From Carpediemonas membranifera (lineage: Eukaryota; Fornicata): a DNA stretch of 64,000 nt. The notes under the pieces were generated by a model. The model ran no database searches, was not told the DNA's origin, and saw only the letters and a list, made by a program, of their open reading frames with translations. Both the position numbers and the translations under genes were made by a program. Shown here in pieces: positions 9,796-19,747 of this stretch. Numbering within the stretch: the stretch's first letter is position 1; each line of letters opens with the position of its first letter. The stretch lies in contig JAHDYR010000012.1 of NCBI GenBank assembly GCA_019828565.1, forward strand, positions 930,001 to 994,000. The letters run 5' to 3'.

Positions 9796-10960
9796 TTAAA
9801 GACGCTTCGCGCTAGGCCGCAGCAGACTCCTTGTCGCTTCGCGGACGAAGAGAGGCTCGTTGCGCATAGCCTGTCCGATGTAAGAGCGCAAACTACGAAC
9901 CTCCCGCCAGGTACCCATGGCGAGCAGAGCCTCCAGAGGCGTGCCACATAGGGCAAGCTCCGAGGCGGCACCCTTGCGGAACGAATGCCAGCCCGACCTT
10001 GGGCCGAATAAGCGCTTCACGTCCTGCAGCAAACCCCTAGCTGACCGTGGGTTGCGACGACTGAGCGTATTGCGGGGAGTCACCTCCCGCCACATGCAGG
10101 CATCGTCCGGAAGAGATAGGCCAGTCAGCCAGCGCTGTAAAGCCTTAGCTGGGTTAAAAACCCTGGATCCAGACGTTAGGGAGTCTCTTAGCCACCCCTA
10201 TCATGGTCTTGGTACGAGGGATGCCGAGCGTGGCGTCACCGTTAGGCTCGAAGGTGATGCGCCCGGGCGTTAGCGTGAAGATCTCCCTTCCTCGACTGAC
10301 CGTCAAGTAGCACATGGACGCAAACAGGGTTGCCTGGTATGCCCTGATAGAACTGTTGCGGTTCGCGATGGCGTCGCTCATCTCGATCCTGTAGACTGGG
10401 CGTGACCCTCCGGTGAGACCCTTCAGGGTAGCTCTCTTGCGGGCTTCTTTCTGGATCGCCTGCGCGTCGAGAGGAACTCTCCAGCTAGACCATCGCGGGG
10501 CTGCTTGGATGACCCAGTAAGCCTTGCGGCCGACCGAGTCCGGCCCTGAGTTCCTTCCCTCTTTGAGCAGGAATGCCCTGAACTGGGCTGCGTGGGACAG
10601 CTTCGGATCTCTACTCTCGATGAACTTGGTAACCCAGCCGGCGACCGCTCGCCTTCCTTGCTCCTCGAGGTGCGAGAGCTGATCAGATAGTCTGATTCCT
10701 TCGAACAGGTTGGAAGGGCCAGACCGATGTACCTCGACTTCATGCCGCTCTGGGGCTCGGTGGTCGAGAAGTAGCGCTTCAGGCGAGCTGCCTGCTTGAG
10801 GAGGCGCAACTCTGGCGACATAGTGTCTTTCACGAGGAGGAATATCGACGAGGTCCAGGTCCTCGGATGGGACGTAGGTGCTGTCGGAGCTGTAGCCTTG
10901 AGACATAGACTCGTCACTGCTCTCGTCACTGCTGTATTCACCACCAGAACTCGACGACCG
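9796..10960 (-). pseudogene. DIRS tyrosine recombinase, frame-broken
   Basis: An acidic Ser-rich linker (YSSDESSDES) leads into a SAM-like DNA-binding part (GWVTKFIESRDPKL...AAQFRAFLLKEGRN). A catalytic domain follows. An Arg lies in YLTVSRGREIFTL. After a frame change near 10180-10200 comes NPAKALQRWLTGLS. Later GWHSFRKGAASELA gives the H-x-x-R box and SLRSYIG the nucleophile Tyr. Together these are the R...HxxR...Y set of phage-integrase-type recombinases, which DIRS-like elements use to insert circular cDNA. The gene lies directly 5' of repeat B1. Confidence 0.82.
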
Positions 10961-12458
10961 CGCCAGACCTTCGGGCCGTCGCCCTCCCAGATGGTGTTGG
11001 CCGGCCCCCACAGAGCTAGGAGCTGCTCTGTCAGTGTCGGAGGCACCTCTATGTTGCGAGACAGCCGGTCTGCGTGGATGTTGGCTCGACCCGGCGTGAA
11101 CTCGGCCTTGATGATAAGGTTGCGGCTTGCGAGCAGAGTGTGAAGCTCCTGCACAAGATCCATCGCAGCTTGGGGCGCGTGCGTAGAGCCCTGACGGTTG
11201 ACCCAAGCCTGGGCTGTGGAGTTGTCCGTGAAGACGGTGAGCACCCTGCGCTCCTTGAAGCTTGGAAGGGATTCGACGGCACGGACCACGGCATACAGCT
11301 CTCGAACGTTGATGGACTCCGTCGCAATGTTGGCTGGGAATGTGCCCTGAATGGAAGAGTCGCTTGTGCCGGGGTTGAAGATGACTGCTCCCCAGCCCTC
11401 GTCCGAGGCATCCGAGGTCACGCACAGGTCGAGATCCCACGAGGGAAAGAGATCTGCGAACGGTCTTGTTGGGCATGAGAGTAAGAGGGCTTCCCACTGT
11501 TCGAGCTCGGCTCTGTCTGCCGGTTGAAGGACTAGCTCGGATGATGGACGGAGTGCTTGTAGCCGACGCAGCTTGTGGACGAGCCTCGACGTGTAGGCGA
11601 AGAAGCCCAGGCGGCCTATCACTGACGCCCAGTCCTGTGCCGTGATCTTGTTGGAGGATAAAGCGGCCCTGATGGTGTTGCGGTACTTCTCTGCTTTGTC
11701 CTTGGGAAGGCTGATGGTCATGGAGCGTGTGTCGAGCAGAACTCCCAGGTACTGGATGAGCTGGACGGGCTCGAGCTCGCTCTTTCGGACGTTCACGATG
11801 ATGCCGAGAAGCTGAAGGGTCCTGAGCACCTCTGGCCCTATCGATCGGAGGTAGGCTTGATCTGCATGGGCCAGCAGGAAGTCGTCTAGATACACACTCA
11901 CCTTGACCTTGAAGCGCAACGCTAGGATCCTCGCGGCTTGTACCATCACCAGCTGGAAGAAATATGGAGCCGCTGTCCACCCGAACGACAGGCCTGTATA
12001 GTGATAAGCCTGGCCGTTGGGAAGAACCACTCCCAAGAGCGGAGCGTCTTGGGGCTTCACGCCTAGCTGATGATAGCCGTCCGAGAGGTCTATCTTTGCC
12101 ATATAGTCGCCCTGAGCGAGAAGGCCCACCGCTCGTCGTACGCCGAATAAGCGAAAGACCCGACGCTCCTTGGTGATGGCGTTGAGGCGCCGCAAGTCGT
12201 GGATGACACGGATATCGGTCTCGCCCTTGGCTACAGAGAAGAGGGGGCGCTGTGACGGAGCTTGCGCATGGATGACTTGATGAGAGCCCCCGAGGCGAGC
12301 TGGTCCTTGAGCTTGTCCAGGATCCTGCGGTCGATGCTGGCCTGAGGTGATGGGGGTGAGGGCAGGCGGTTGAGCTGTATGGGAACGCCCTCGCGTAAGA
12401 GATTGCAGACTTCTAGGGACGCACCGAACCTTTTCCAAACGAACCATCGCGCGTTCAT
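10423..12458 (-). pseudogene. DIRS reverse transcriptase-RNase H, frame-broken
   Basis: The N-terminal part reads in one frame at 12458-12240 (RWFVWKRFGASLEVCNLL...), and the rest in another from about 12245. The RT core has IRVIHDLRRLNAIT, KIDLSDGYHQLGV, GLSFGWTAAPYFFQ and the catalytic SVYLDDFLLAH. An RNase H domain follows with DLCVTSDASDEGWGAV, ESINVRELYAV, LTVFTDNSTAQAWV and ANIHADRLSR, including the usual acidic residues. From about 10950 the reading continues as recombinase in a third frame, so the end at 10423 is past the real domain. The one-base frame changes may be mutations or homopolymer read errors. Confidence 0.85.
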
Positions 12459-12475
12459 CGATGGGAGCTTGGTAG

Positions 12476-13018
12476 CTAATTGCGGTGAGTCCTTCTGCCC
12501 CCCCTTTCGCGAAAATTGTCACGCTTCTTGATGCCCTTGATCTTAGCCTTAGCCACCAAGATGTCGACGGCGGCCCGAGTGCGGGGAGGAGCGGACTTGA
12601 AGAGGTTGGAGCAGCGCTCGGAGGTTGCGTCGTCCCAACTGTCCTTGAGGAGGAGGAGTTGCTGGCGTCCGTAGATCTTGACCCTCAGAGCAGGAATGGT
12701 TGCAAGGCGGCCAGCGATGAGATCACGTTCCATGGCGTAAAGCCACTTAGCCTCATCTCGAAGGCCGAACCGGTTAGGAAGGTTCACAAGAGCCTCAAAG
12801 GGATCAAAGATGTCGTCGACAGCGTCCTGCTGTTCGTCTTCGATGCTTTCTTGGTCCTGAAGCTGCTGATCATCGTTATCCTCTACGTTGAGGGCGATAT
12901 CATCGGGGTTATGCTGTTCTTCAGCACTTCTGGCCTGAAGAGCGCGTTCTACAACTTCTCTCAGTTCTTGGAGGTCCTTCTGGGTGACCGGCTCGTTTTC
13001 TTCGGCCGGATCAGCCAT
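12476..13018 (-). CDS. Gag-like ORF of the DIRS element
   Basis: The ORF is 180 residues from MADPAEENEP at 13018, inside repeat A1. It has an acidic, Gln/Glu/Asp-rich first third, predicted mostly helical. A more conserved-looking middle follows (FGLRDEAKWLYAMERDL), and the tail is basic (KAKIKGIKKRDNFRERGG). I see no zinc knuckle. The position 5' of the RT and the basic tail fit a DIRS Gag; there is no diagnostic motif. It overlaps the following RT frame slightly near 12500. Confidence 0.6.
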   Translation of the reverse strand: MADPAEENEPVTQKDLQELREVVERALQARSAEEQHNPDDIALNVEDNDDQQLQDQESIEDEQQDAVDDIFDPFEALVNLPNRFGLRDEAKWLYAMERDLIAGRLATIPALRVKIYGRQQLLLLKDSWDDATSERCSNLFKSAPPRTRAAVDILVAKAKIKGIKKRDNFRERGGRRTHRN

Positions 13019-13143
13019 TCTCGTTCTTCTGAAGAGGATCGAGACGATCCTTGAAATTTGCGCGCCCATCGAATCCGATCGAATCGGATCAGGCAGCACG
13101 ACCCGACACTCCCGGGTGTCAACTGTGACCCATGTGGTCCACG
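12988..13143 (-). repeat. DIRS repeat A1 (156 bp)
   Basis: It is identical, as far as I can read, to 9445-9600 in the same orientation (offset 3543). It contains the leader and the first codons of the Gag-like ORF (MADPAEENEP). Confidence 0.9.
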
Positions 13144-13808
13144 AGGTGCGAGTTCGAGTGCCGGTAGAGAACATTTTGTGACTGCGGACGAGTCGATATA
13201 AGACGTGGCCATAACTTTTTTTTGAGCCATCGTTCAGGGGCGTTCTGACAAATCCCGTATACACCGAAAGGAACCCAACACAACTGTGCATTGGCTTATC
13301 CCAACTCCAAACTTTTAAGGCCAAAGGTCAAAAATTCGGGCAGTTCTCTAGATTCGGGTGGATTTCGCGACTCAATCATACCGCCAGAGACCCTTAAGTC
13401 CACCAAATCCAGCAGCCATGAAGCCTCAGGCCTCGTGCTGTACTGCACAAATTGTTAGGAATCGCCATTTTTGTCGTACAACTATTTATGCATAATTCAA
13501 TGTAAAGACGACGGAGTTGAACAGCGAATTTTTTGTTCCCCCTAGAAAACCCATAGCACTGTACAATGCAGTAATCCGCAGCCCTGAACACCGTCTGTAG
13601 CGTGTGCTCTGACCTCAAAGTCCAATTTTGAGGTCCCGTTTTTGAGCGTGAAAATTTAGTATAAAATATTTGCGTTGTCCCAGATTTCAATGCATGTTCG
13701 AAGGACCCCTGGGGTAGGCTACACGCTGCATGTGTCGCCTTCCCTGGCAGGGGCCCAGGGGTCCCGTACCGGGACCCCCCAAAATCCGCAATACCTTACC
13801 ATAACTTA
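13144..13808. other. Unassigned spacer between DIRS element and ankyrin array
   Basis: No gene is recognised. Around 13760-13790 a GGGGTCCC...GGGACCCC inverted repeat can form a short hairpin. The border to the array is sharp at 13809. Confidence 0.6.
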
Positions 13809-15132
13809 CTTCCCTTTTGTTCGTAGATGATAAGTTGCCTTGAAGTGGGTGAGCGTAGGCCCAACGCCGGTCAAAACGACAGAGTACCGTGGATGGCTGG
13901 AAGCTTTCTTTCTGCTCGAAGTTACTGCCTTGAAGCGGCTGATCTTGGAGGCCATAAGAAGTCAGGCGGAGACTCGAGTTAACGAACAACATGAGGGGCA
14001 ACCCCCACTCTCTCCTTGAAGGGACCCTGAACCTACTGGTTATTCCCTTCTGATGCGTGGTAACAGGCCACATGTCGCCGCAACATGTAGTTTCGGTGAT
14101 GATGCCCTCGACATGATGTCGTGGTGTGCAGAGTTTTCTCTTCTGGAGTTCTCTGATATGATGAGAACAGCTGTGTGCCAGCGGTCTCAGAGCAACGCAC
14201 CTTCTTTCCGGTCCTCGGCCGCGACCTTCCGGTCCGTGGGGGCAGGGTGTGCGGTCTTCTGCTCTTAAGTCGAGTCAGCCTCGAGCCGTTTCAGTTGTTC
14301 CTCGCCTGCCGTTTGCGCTGTTGTGCTTGGTACGGTCGGTATCTCTGCCATCTTTTCTGCACTTCCCTGTTCTCCTTCTTCCGTTGTCCTGTCCTCGCCT
14401 TTGGCTCCCGGGCCGTGGGGGCAGTGTGGCAAGAGGTTCTCTAGTCAGTGCAGTTTATGGTAAATAGAATCTCATCTTTGTCTCCTCCGTGCTGCCACAC
14501 GCCGCAACGGCACACTGCAGCTCCTAGCTCAAGTCCCACAAGCTCAAGCTTAAGGGGGGTAGGATGTCATAAGGCGTCCACGTCCGCAGTTTATGTAAAT
14601 GTTCCAATCTCTTCGCCCTGGCACAACAATCGCTGAATGGCGATTTAATAGATATGATGATAAGCTAGAAATACTCCGCACGGAACTTACTGTGGTGGTG
14701 TCTACGCCTTGAGTGGTGCTTGAGCGTCCTCTCTGGTCCGATGGACTCGAAGGACGACTGCGGCGAGAGGGAGAGGGTCTCGCTCATATCGGTGCTCGTG
14801 GACAGCGCTGCGGGGACAATCATGGCGATTGGCTTCCCGGCCGAGGCGTCCTTGAGGGCCCTGACGGTCGACGCTGCGCTGCACTGCTCCGCGATCGAGC
14901 TTACGGTGAGACCCGAGGGCTCGGCTGTGCGCCAGTCAGCCCCCGCACCAATGAGCGTGGCTACATACTGTTAAAAACGGGGTTTCGATGCCTGAGGAAG
15001 TCGTGAGGAAGTGAAAATGGCGATATCCGAAACTAGAACCCCTGAAGCCGATTTAAATACAACAGCAGGTGCTTTATAGATGAATAACGCATATCTTACA
15101 TCGTTGTCGAGCATTATTTTGCTCATCGGCGA

Positions 15133-15225
15133 TGTGGCGACAACAGTATTTACACATAACCTGCGAAGCAGGGGTGAGTGTGCCCGTAGTTATAAATAGC
15201 AATAATAATAACTGAGGCACTGACA
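15133..15225 (-). repeat. 3' LTR of the gypsy element (93 bp)
   Basis: It starts TGTGGCGACAAC and ends CACTGACA on the plus strand, and matches 19655-19747. On the coding strand it contains a TTTATAA box. It is very short for Ty3/gypsy. Confidence 0.93.
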
Positions 15226-15237
15226 CTACCCCCCTCG
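15226..15237 (-). other. Polypurine tract of the gypsy element
   Basis: On the coding strand GAGGGGGGTAG lies immediately 5' of the 3' LTR, the position where plus-strand DNA synthesis is primed. Confidence 0.8.
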
Positions 15238-15605
15238 AGCTGTAAGTGGGGCGTATGAATGATGGTGCCGAAGATATGTTTTGATGTCATCAAATCTTTC
15301 GGTCAGATCTCGAGGATATTCTCCACGATATTCGCCAGGAGTCTGGGTTCGAGTCCCGGGATGGTCACTTTTGTCGAACAGCGGATCAATTGATGAGCGA
15401 GTTGTTCGTGATGACGGTATGATGTCCAGAATGAGCCTGGTGTGTTCGAAACGCGAAGGATACTGTTAGAAAGTCCTTCTTTCCCCCCTTTTCCTGCTAT
15501 CGGTTCTCGATGAGGGAATGCATGATGTTCCTGTTCGAACTGCGTTCGTTCGGATGAATGGTTGTACAATAAGCAACATCAACATGAGATTAGGATGGGC
15601 TGATG
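15238..15605 (-). other. 3' untranslated region of the gypsy element
   Basis: About 370 bp lie between the integrase stop and the polypurine tract without an ORF I would defend. A GGTTCGAGTCCCGG block near 15346 resembles a tRNA T-arm, but no full cloverleaf can be built around it. Confidence 0.6.
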
Positions 15606-16949
15606 TTATAGTCGCTTTTCCAGCTTTGAGCGCTCGTCGGGCGGTAGCGTCAACAAGTAACTGTCTAATGCGACGAGCTGGCGGTTCTCTGCATCTAGAG
15701 GTTCCCACGTAGCCTCTGAGCGTTCGAATCCTGCCCAGAGGATCTTGATCAGGCCTGGTTCCTTCCTCAGGTCGTGATCCAGGATGGCTTCGACGACAAG
15801 TTCGTCGTGATCCAGGGCCGCCATTTTGAGGGCCGCCTCTGGGCTGACGGGCGCTGCGATCATGCGCTCCCCGTGGATGTGGACCACCTTCTTCGTAATG
15901 AGGTCCTTCAGTCGGTAGACGTTGGGGTCTTCGCCACGACCCAGGACCTTAAGTGGTCCCCGGAGGAAGGGTGAGAGCTTCTGGGGCTTCCTGCTCGGGA
16001 TGATAAACGCGAACTCGTGCGGCTTCCACCTGTGGGTGGTCTTGAAGTGATCTCCCCGGCGCTTAGCCGCGTTGTACTCCTCCACAGCATGCTTGCTCAG
16101 TGCGCGGATGCGGCCGAGGGCCTCGATGTGACTGGCGAGAGCTGTAGATGCGCGCTCGGGGTCGGTGTAGCTGCGTGGGGTCTTCAAGTGTCGAGGGCTG
16201 ATGCCCAGTAAGGCCTCGAGGGGTGATATTCCCCCAAGAGTGCGATGTGGAGCGGAGTTGACGAGGAATTGGGCCATATAAAGCCATCGTTGCCATTCGT
16301 TGGACTCTGCTTCCATCATGAGTTTGCGTAGAACGCGCACGGCCGTGCCATTCGCTCGCTCAACTATACCCGAGCTCTGTGGATGGTAGGCTGTAGCAAT
16401 GTGGTGCTTGAGGGTCAATTCACTCGTAAGCTTCTCCATAAGCTTGTTACGGTACTGGGATCCTCCATCGGTGTGGATCTCCTGAGGAATGCCGAAGCGG
16501 CCAGCGAATGCGAGTAGGGCCTGTGCGGCTGAGTCTGCCGACGTGTCCCGGACTGGAACTAGGTCGACGTACTTGGTAAAGGAGTCAATGATGGTGATGA
16601 TATATCGATTGCCCCTAGTGGATTCGGGCAGGGGCCCGATCGTGTCCAGCTGGACTGTCTCGAACGGCTCTACCCTCTGCGTGCTATGCCACGCGGTCTG
16701 GCGCGCTTGGATCTGTCGAGTCTTCAGACAAGCCGGACAGGTCCGAACGAAGGCGTCGATGTAGGGGTCAATGGTCTCGCGTTGAGCTGGCGTTGCCAGC
16801 CTGCGGATGATTCTGGCTGATGGGTGGCCGGCGGATCCTCCATGAAGGGTCCGGAGGATGGCGCGGGCGTCTTCTGGTATGTCGTCAGTGGTCAGGAAGC
16901 AGCAGCGACTAAGAGCGTCTGCTACAGCGTTGTCCTCCCCCTGCCACAT
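15606..16949 (-). CDS. Gypsy integrase with chromo-like tail
   Basis: This frame follows Gag-Pol after a one-base shift in the C5 run at 16937-16941 (G5 on the coding strand), where GEDNAVADALSR, the end of RNase H, reads on. The integrase has an H-x-H-C-x2-C zinc-binding part (GHPSARIIRRL ... CPACLKTRQ). The D,D-35-E core shows QLDTIGPLP, IHTDGGSQYRN and HPQSSGIVERANG. A GPY-type segment (SPFLRGPLKVLG) precedes a C-terminal ILWAGFERSEATWEPLDAEN that resembles a chromodomain, which in chromoviruses directs insertion to marked chromatin. The Met at 16949 is only the first in the open frame; the product is probably made as part of Gag-Pol. Confidence 0.92.
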   Translation of the reverse strand: MWQGEDNAVADALSRCCFLTTDDIPEDARAILRTLHGGSAGHPSARIIRRLATPAQRETIDPYIDAFVRTCPACLKTRQIQARQTAWHSTQRVEPFETVQLDTIGPLPESTRGNRYIITIIDSFTKYVDLVPVRDTSADSAAQALLAFAGRFGIPQEIHTDGGSQYRNKLMEKLTSELTLKHHIATAYHPQSSGIVERANGTAVRVLRKLMMEAESNEWQRWLYMAQFLVNSAPHRTLGGISPLEALLGISPRHLKTPRSYTDPERASTALASHIEALGRIRALSKHAVEEYNAAKRRGDHFKTTHRWKPHEFAFIIPSRKPQKLSPFLRGPLKVLGRGEDPNVYRLKDLITKKVVHIHGERMIAAPVSPEAALKMAALDHDELVVEAILDHDLRKEPGLIKILWAGFERSEATWEPLDAENRQLVALDSYLLTLPPDERSKLEKRL

Positions 16950-19632
16950 GTGATATCTCCGCGGGGAACTGCTGGAGGGTGATCCTCCAGCGCATTACCT
17001 TCGGTGAGCAGTCCGAGCGCTTCATGAGGTAGACGATATTGCGATGGTCCGTGTGGACGTGTAGGTCCGTGGCCATGGTGAACAGGGGCTGCATGTCTGA
17101 TCTGGTGAGTGCACTAAGGATACCATACAGTTCCTTATCATAGGTGCACCAGCGGCGTTGCACATCAGTTAGTCTCTTGGAGAATAACGTGACGGGCTGA
17201 TGTTGGCCGTCCGCAGCGATCTGGTATAGAATACCGCCGACCGCGTTGTCGGACGCGTCTGTATAGAGATGCCAGGGTAGACCCGGGTCCGGCTGGGTGA
17301 GGGTGATGGCCTCCGCTGTTGCCTCCTTGAGGCTCTGGAGGGCCTGTTCTTGTGGATCACCCCACTCCTCGGCCTTGATTGCGTCATAGAGCGGGCCAAG
17401 AAGCTCCTGTGCGCGCGGAAGGTGCTCAGCGATGTAATTGAACATGCCAGCGATGCGTCGCATGTCCTTGACAGAGGTGGGAGATGTGATGTCGTTGAGG
17501 GCCTTGGCTCTCTCGGGGTCCACGCTGCGACCTTGCTCCGAGATGTCGAAGCCGACGACCTTGACCTTACGGGAGGCGAACTTGCACTTCGCGAGGTTAA
17601 GTCTCAAGTCATGGCGATCGAGTAGCACTAAGGTGTGCTCTAGCGTCTGGAGGAATTCCTCCTGTGTCTTTGCGTGGATGAGGATGTCATCAATGTAGAC
17701 CATAACACCCTTGTGAAGCACGGGTGCGAGGACTCCTTGCATGACTCTTTGGAAGTGAGACGGCGCATTTGCTAGGCCGAATGGCACCCGCACGAACTCG
17801 TCATACGCGTCTGGGGTGATCATAGCCGTCTTGCGGACGTCGTCCGGGTGGACTGGGACTTGATGATACCCGGACGTGAGGTCCAGCGCCGCGAAGAAGC
17901 GTGAGCCGGATGCTTCCCGTACAAACGACTTCAAGTCGGGGAGGGGGAAGTGGTCCTTGACTGTGATCCTATTGAGAGCTGTATAGTCAATACACAGTCT
18001 GATGGCGCCGGATGCCTTGTCTACGACGACAATGGGAGAGGCAAACGGTCCCTGTGAGGCCCGTGTGATACCTGCCGATCGCAGGCGCTGCAGCTCTTCT
18101 CTGACTTGCTCACGGCGTCTGGGATTGAGGCGGCGGGGCTTGGCTTGCACGAGGTGCTGTTCGTCCACTAGCGGGATGCGCATGGCGGGCACCTTGGCTC
18201 CTCCCGGCGCCAGGCCGTCAAAAACGTGAGGGTGCTGCTCCAATATCGCTGTGATCGGTTGCTTAAGCTCCTCGATCTCAATGTTGGGCTGTACGTTGTC
18301 GGCCAGCAGTAATTCTTCTGCTGGTCTGAAAGGAATATCGTCCCCTTCGTCTGCTGCGGTTTCTTTCACGAGCTTAACAAAAAGGCCATCGGAAGTGAGG
18401 CATCCGAGGCTTCTCAGAATATCGCAGCCTATGAGGATCAGGGGTTTTTTCCCTGGTATGATGTCGAGGTTGGCAGTGAAGCGGGTCTCGTGGCCAGCTA
18501 GGGCCACTCGGAGGTCCGCGGAGGTCCGGCCATTAGCGGTGGCCACTGACTGGTCTGCCAGTAAATAATGCCGCGTAGGGCCCGTTGAATGGGGTAGGGC
18601 GAGATCCTTTGCTAGTCCCTCCGAAACTCCTGAACGTCTGGCGCATGAATCAATGTGGAACACGTACTCTTGGCCATTTATATGGCCCGTAGTCTTGAGC
18701 ACGTCGTCCTCGGTGTCGATCTCGGCATCGTCAAGGATCATGGCCTCGAACGGGGTCTTGGCCTTGAGCTCAGATTTGGCTCTGAGGCCGCCGCCCGACT
18801 CCCTGGAGCGTGTCTTCTCTGAACGGGGACACTCGTTCCGCCAGTGATTGCCCTGGCAGATGGGGCAAGGGGTCTTCGGGGGCCTGTTGGTCGGATGGAT
18901 GTCGTTCGGACGCGGCTTGGAGGTGGGAGCCGCTTCCTTGGCCTTGATGGGGAGGGCCTGCTTGGTGCTGGAGGATTCGTCAGTGTCGGGGTCGCTGTTG
19001 GCCTTGGTTCTGGCCTTCTTGGTGCGCACTAGATCGTAGCCGTAGCGCGTCATGTCCAGGCGAAGCTGGTCTTCAACCCGGGCGGCCTCGGTGATGAGTT
19101 TGTACACGTCCTCGAGCTTGGTTGGCTTTCGGAGGTCATACTCCGTGCGGACGACACGTTGGAAAGCGTCAGGTGCCAGATGGGAGAGGCACAGCTTGGT
19201 GGCTTTTTCGATGACGGTATCGTCGTCGCGGGAGAGGTTCTCCTCTTCGGAGAATGTGCCCTTTGTGTAGAGCTGGAAGATGTCCTGGAATGCGTTGATG
19301 TACTTGCGCACAAGGACGGTGCGGGTGTTGAGGTCGGTGATAGTGGATTCACAGCGGACCTTGCTCAGCTCGGCGAGCCATTGGCGGGATGTCTGAGGGC
19401 CGACGAGCTTGTCGAGGTGCTTGAAGAGCTCCTCTTCGGTGATGGTTTCAGCGTTGAGGTCGAACTGTCGCTGAATGAGATCCGACAAGGCGTCGGTGAG
19501 GAAAAGGGAGGCTTTCGCGTCAGGTGCGAACACCTTGAGGCGTTGGACTTGCCTCTTGAAGGAGCGGACGCTCTCGCGGTCGAGGTTAATAGCGTCGAGC
19601 TCTGGAATTGTCATTTGGGTTTTGGCAAACAT
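16909..19632 (-). CDS. Gypsy Gag-protease-RT-RNase H polyprotein
   Basis: The 907-codon ORF starts 23 bp after the 5' LTR. Residues 1-240 are a helical Gag. At ~255-267 lies CPICQGNHWRNEC, a knuckle with C-x2-C-x3-H-x4-C spacing, one residue short of the usual CCHC. The protease near 330 has FHIDSCARRSG in place of D-T/S-G, so the third active-site position is Cys, not Gly. The RT has RLCIDYTALN, ALDLTSGYHQVPV, FGLANAPSHFQ and VYIDDILIHA (~645). RNase H begins near 788 with HLYTDASDNAVGG. The frame ends 10 residues into the normal RNase H-integrase link because of the extra G at 16937-16941. Confidence 0.93.
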   Translation of the reverse strand: MFAKTQMTIPELDAINLDRESVRSFKRQVQRLKVFAPDAKASLFLTDALSDLIQRQFDLNAETITEEELFKHLDKLVGPQTSRQWLAELSKVRCESTITDLNTRTVLVRKYINAFQDIFQLYTKGTFSEEENLSRDDDTVIEKATKLCLSHLAPDAFQRVVRTEYDLRKPTKLEDVYKLITEAARVEDQLRLDMTRYGYDLVRTKKARTKANSDPDTDESSSTKQALPIKAKEAAPTSKPRPNDIHPTNRPPKTPCPICQGNHWRNECPRSEKTRSRESGGGLRAKSELKAKTPFEAMILDDAEIDTEDDVLKTTGHINGQEYVFHIDSCARRSGVSEGLAKDLALPHSTGPTRHYLLADQSVATANGRTSADLRVALAGHETRFTANLDIIPGKKPLILIGCDILRSLGCLTSDGLFVKLVKETAADEGDDIPFRPAEELLLADNVQPNIEIEELKQPITAILEQHPHVFDGLAPGGAKVPAMRIPLVDEQHLVQAKPRRLNPRRREQVREELQRLRSAGITRASQGPFASPIVVVDKASGAIRLCIDYTALNRITVKDHFPLPDLKSFVREASGSRFFAALDLTSGYHQVPVHPDDVRKTAMITPDAYDEFVRVPFGLANAPSHFQRVMQGVLAPVLHKGVMVYIDDILIHAKTQEEFLQTLEHTLVLLDRHDLRLNLAKCKFASRKVKVVGFDISEQGRSVDPERAKALNDITSPTSVKDMRRIAGMFNYIAEHLPRAQELLGPLYDAIKAEEWGDPQEQALQSLKEATAEAITLTQPDPGLPWHLYTDASDNAVGGILYQIAADGQHQPVTLFSKRLTDVQRRWCTYDKELYGILSALTRSDMQPLFTMATDLHVHTDHRNIVYLMKRSDCSPKVMRWRITLQQFPAEISHVAGGGQRCSRRS

Positions 19633-19654
19633 GAGTCTGTACTAGAATCGATTC

Positions 19655-19747
19655 TGTGGCGACAACAGTATTTACACATAACCTGCGAAGCAGGGGTGAG
19701 TGTGCCCGTAGTTATAAATAGCAATAATAATAACTGAGGCACTGACA
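19655..19747 (-). repeat. 5' LTR of the gypsy element (93 bp)
   Basis: It is the partner of 15133-15225. It is followed on the coding strand by AGAATCGATTCT, a perfect 12-bp palindrome at the place where a primer-binding site is expected. Confidence 0.93.

Larger units (their letters stand above)
9315..13143 (-). mobile_element. DIRS/Ngaro-type tyrosine-recombinase retroelement, decayed
   Basis: Reading the minus strand, the order is: repeat A1 (13143-12988), a Gag-like ORF, RT-RNase H, tyrosine recombinase, repeat B1 (9644-9600), repeat A2 (9600-9445), repeat B2 (9359-9315). A1-ORFs-B1-A2-B2 split direct repeats are the hallmark of Ngaro/PAT-type DIRS elements, which integrate by a recombinase instead of a DDE integrase. 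The enzyme domains agree. No integrase and no LTRs are present. Several frame breaks show that this copy is inactive as read. An 85 bp stretch (9360-9444) between A2 and B2 is not explained by the canonical layout. Confidence 0.82.
15133..19747 (-). mobile_element. Ty3/gypsy LTR retrotransposon, almost complete
   Basis: Two 93-bp LTRs with TG...CA ends flank a Gag-protease-RT-RNase H ORF and an integrase ORF on the minus strand. The flanking GCGA (15129-15132 and 19748-19751) is a 4-bp target duplication. The uninterrupted copy 1 of the TIR element shows the single GCGA at 4590-4595 on the opposite strand (ACTCGCCGAT). The LTRs look identical, so insertion was recent. A one-base frame change between RNase H and integrase is the only visible lesion. 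Confidence 0.95.

Noticed and set aside
15295-15371. tRNA-like T-arm (GGTTCGAGTCCCGG)
   Set aside because: A T-stem can pair, but no acceptor stem or anticodon arm of normal size can be built around it.
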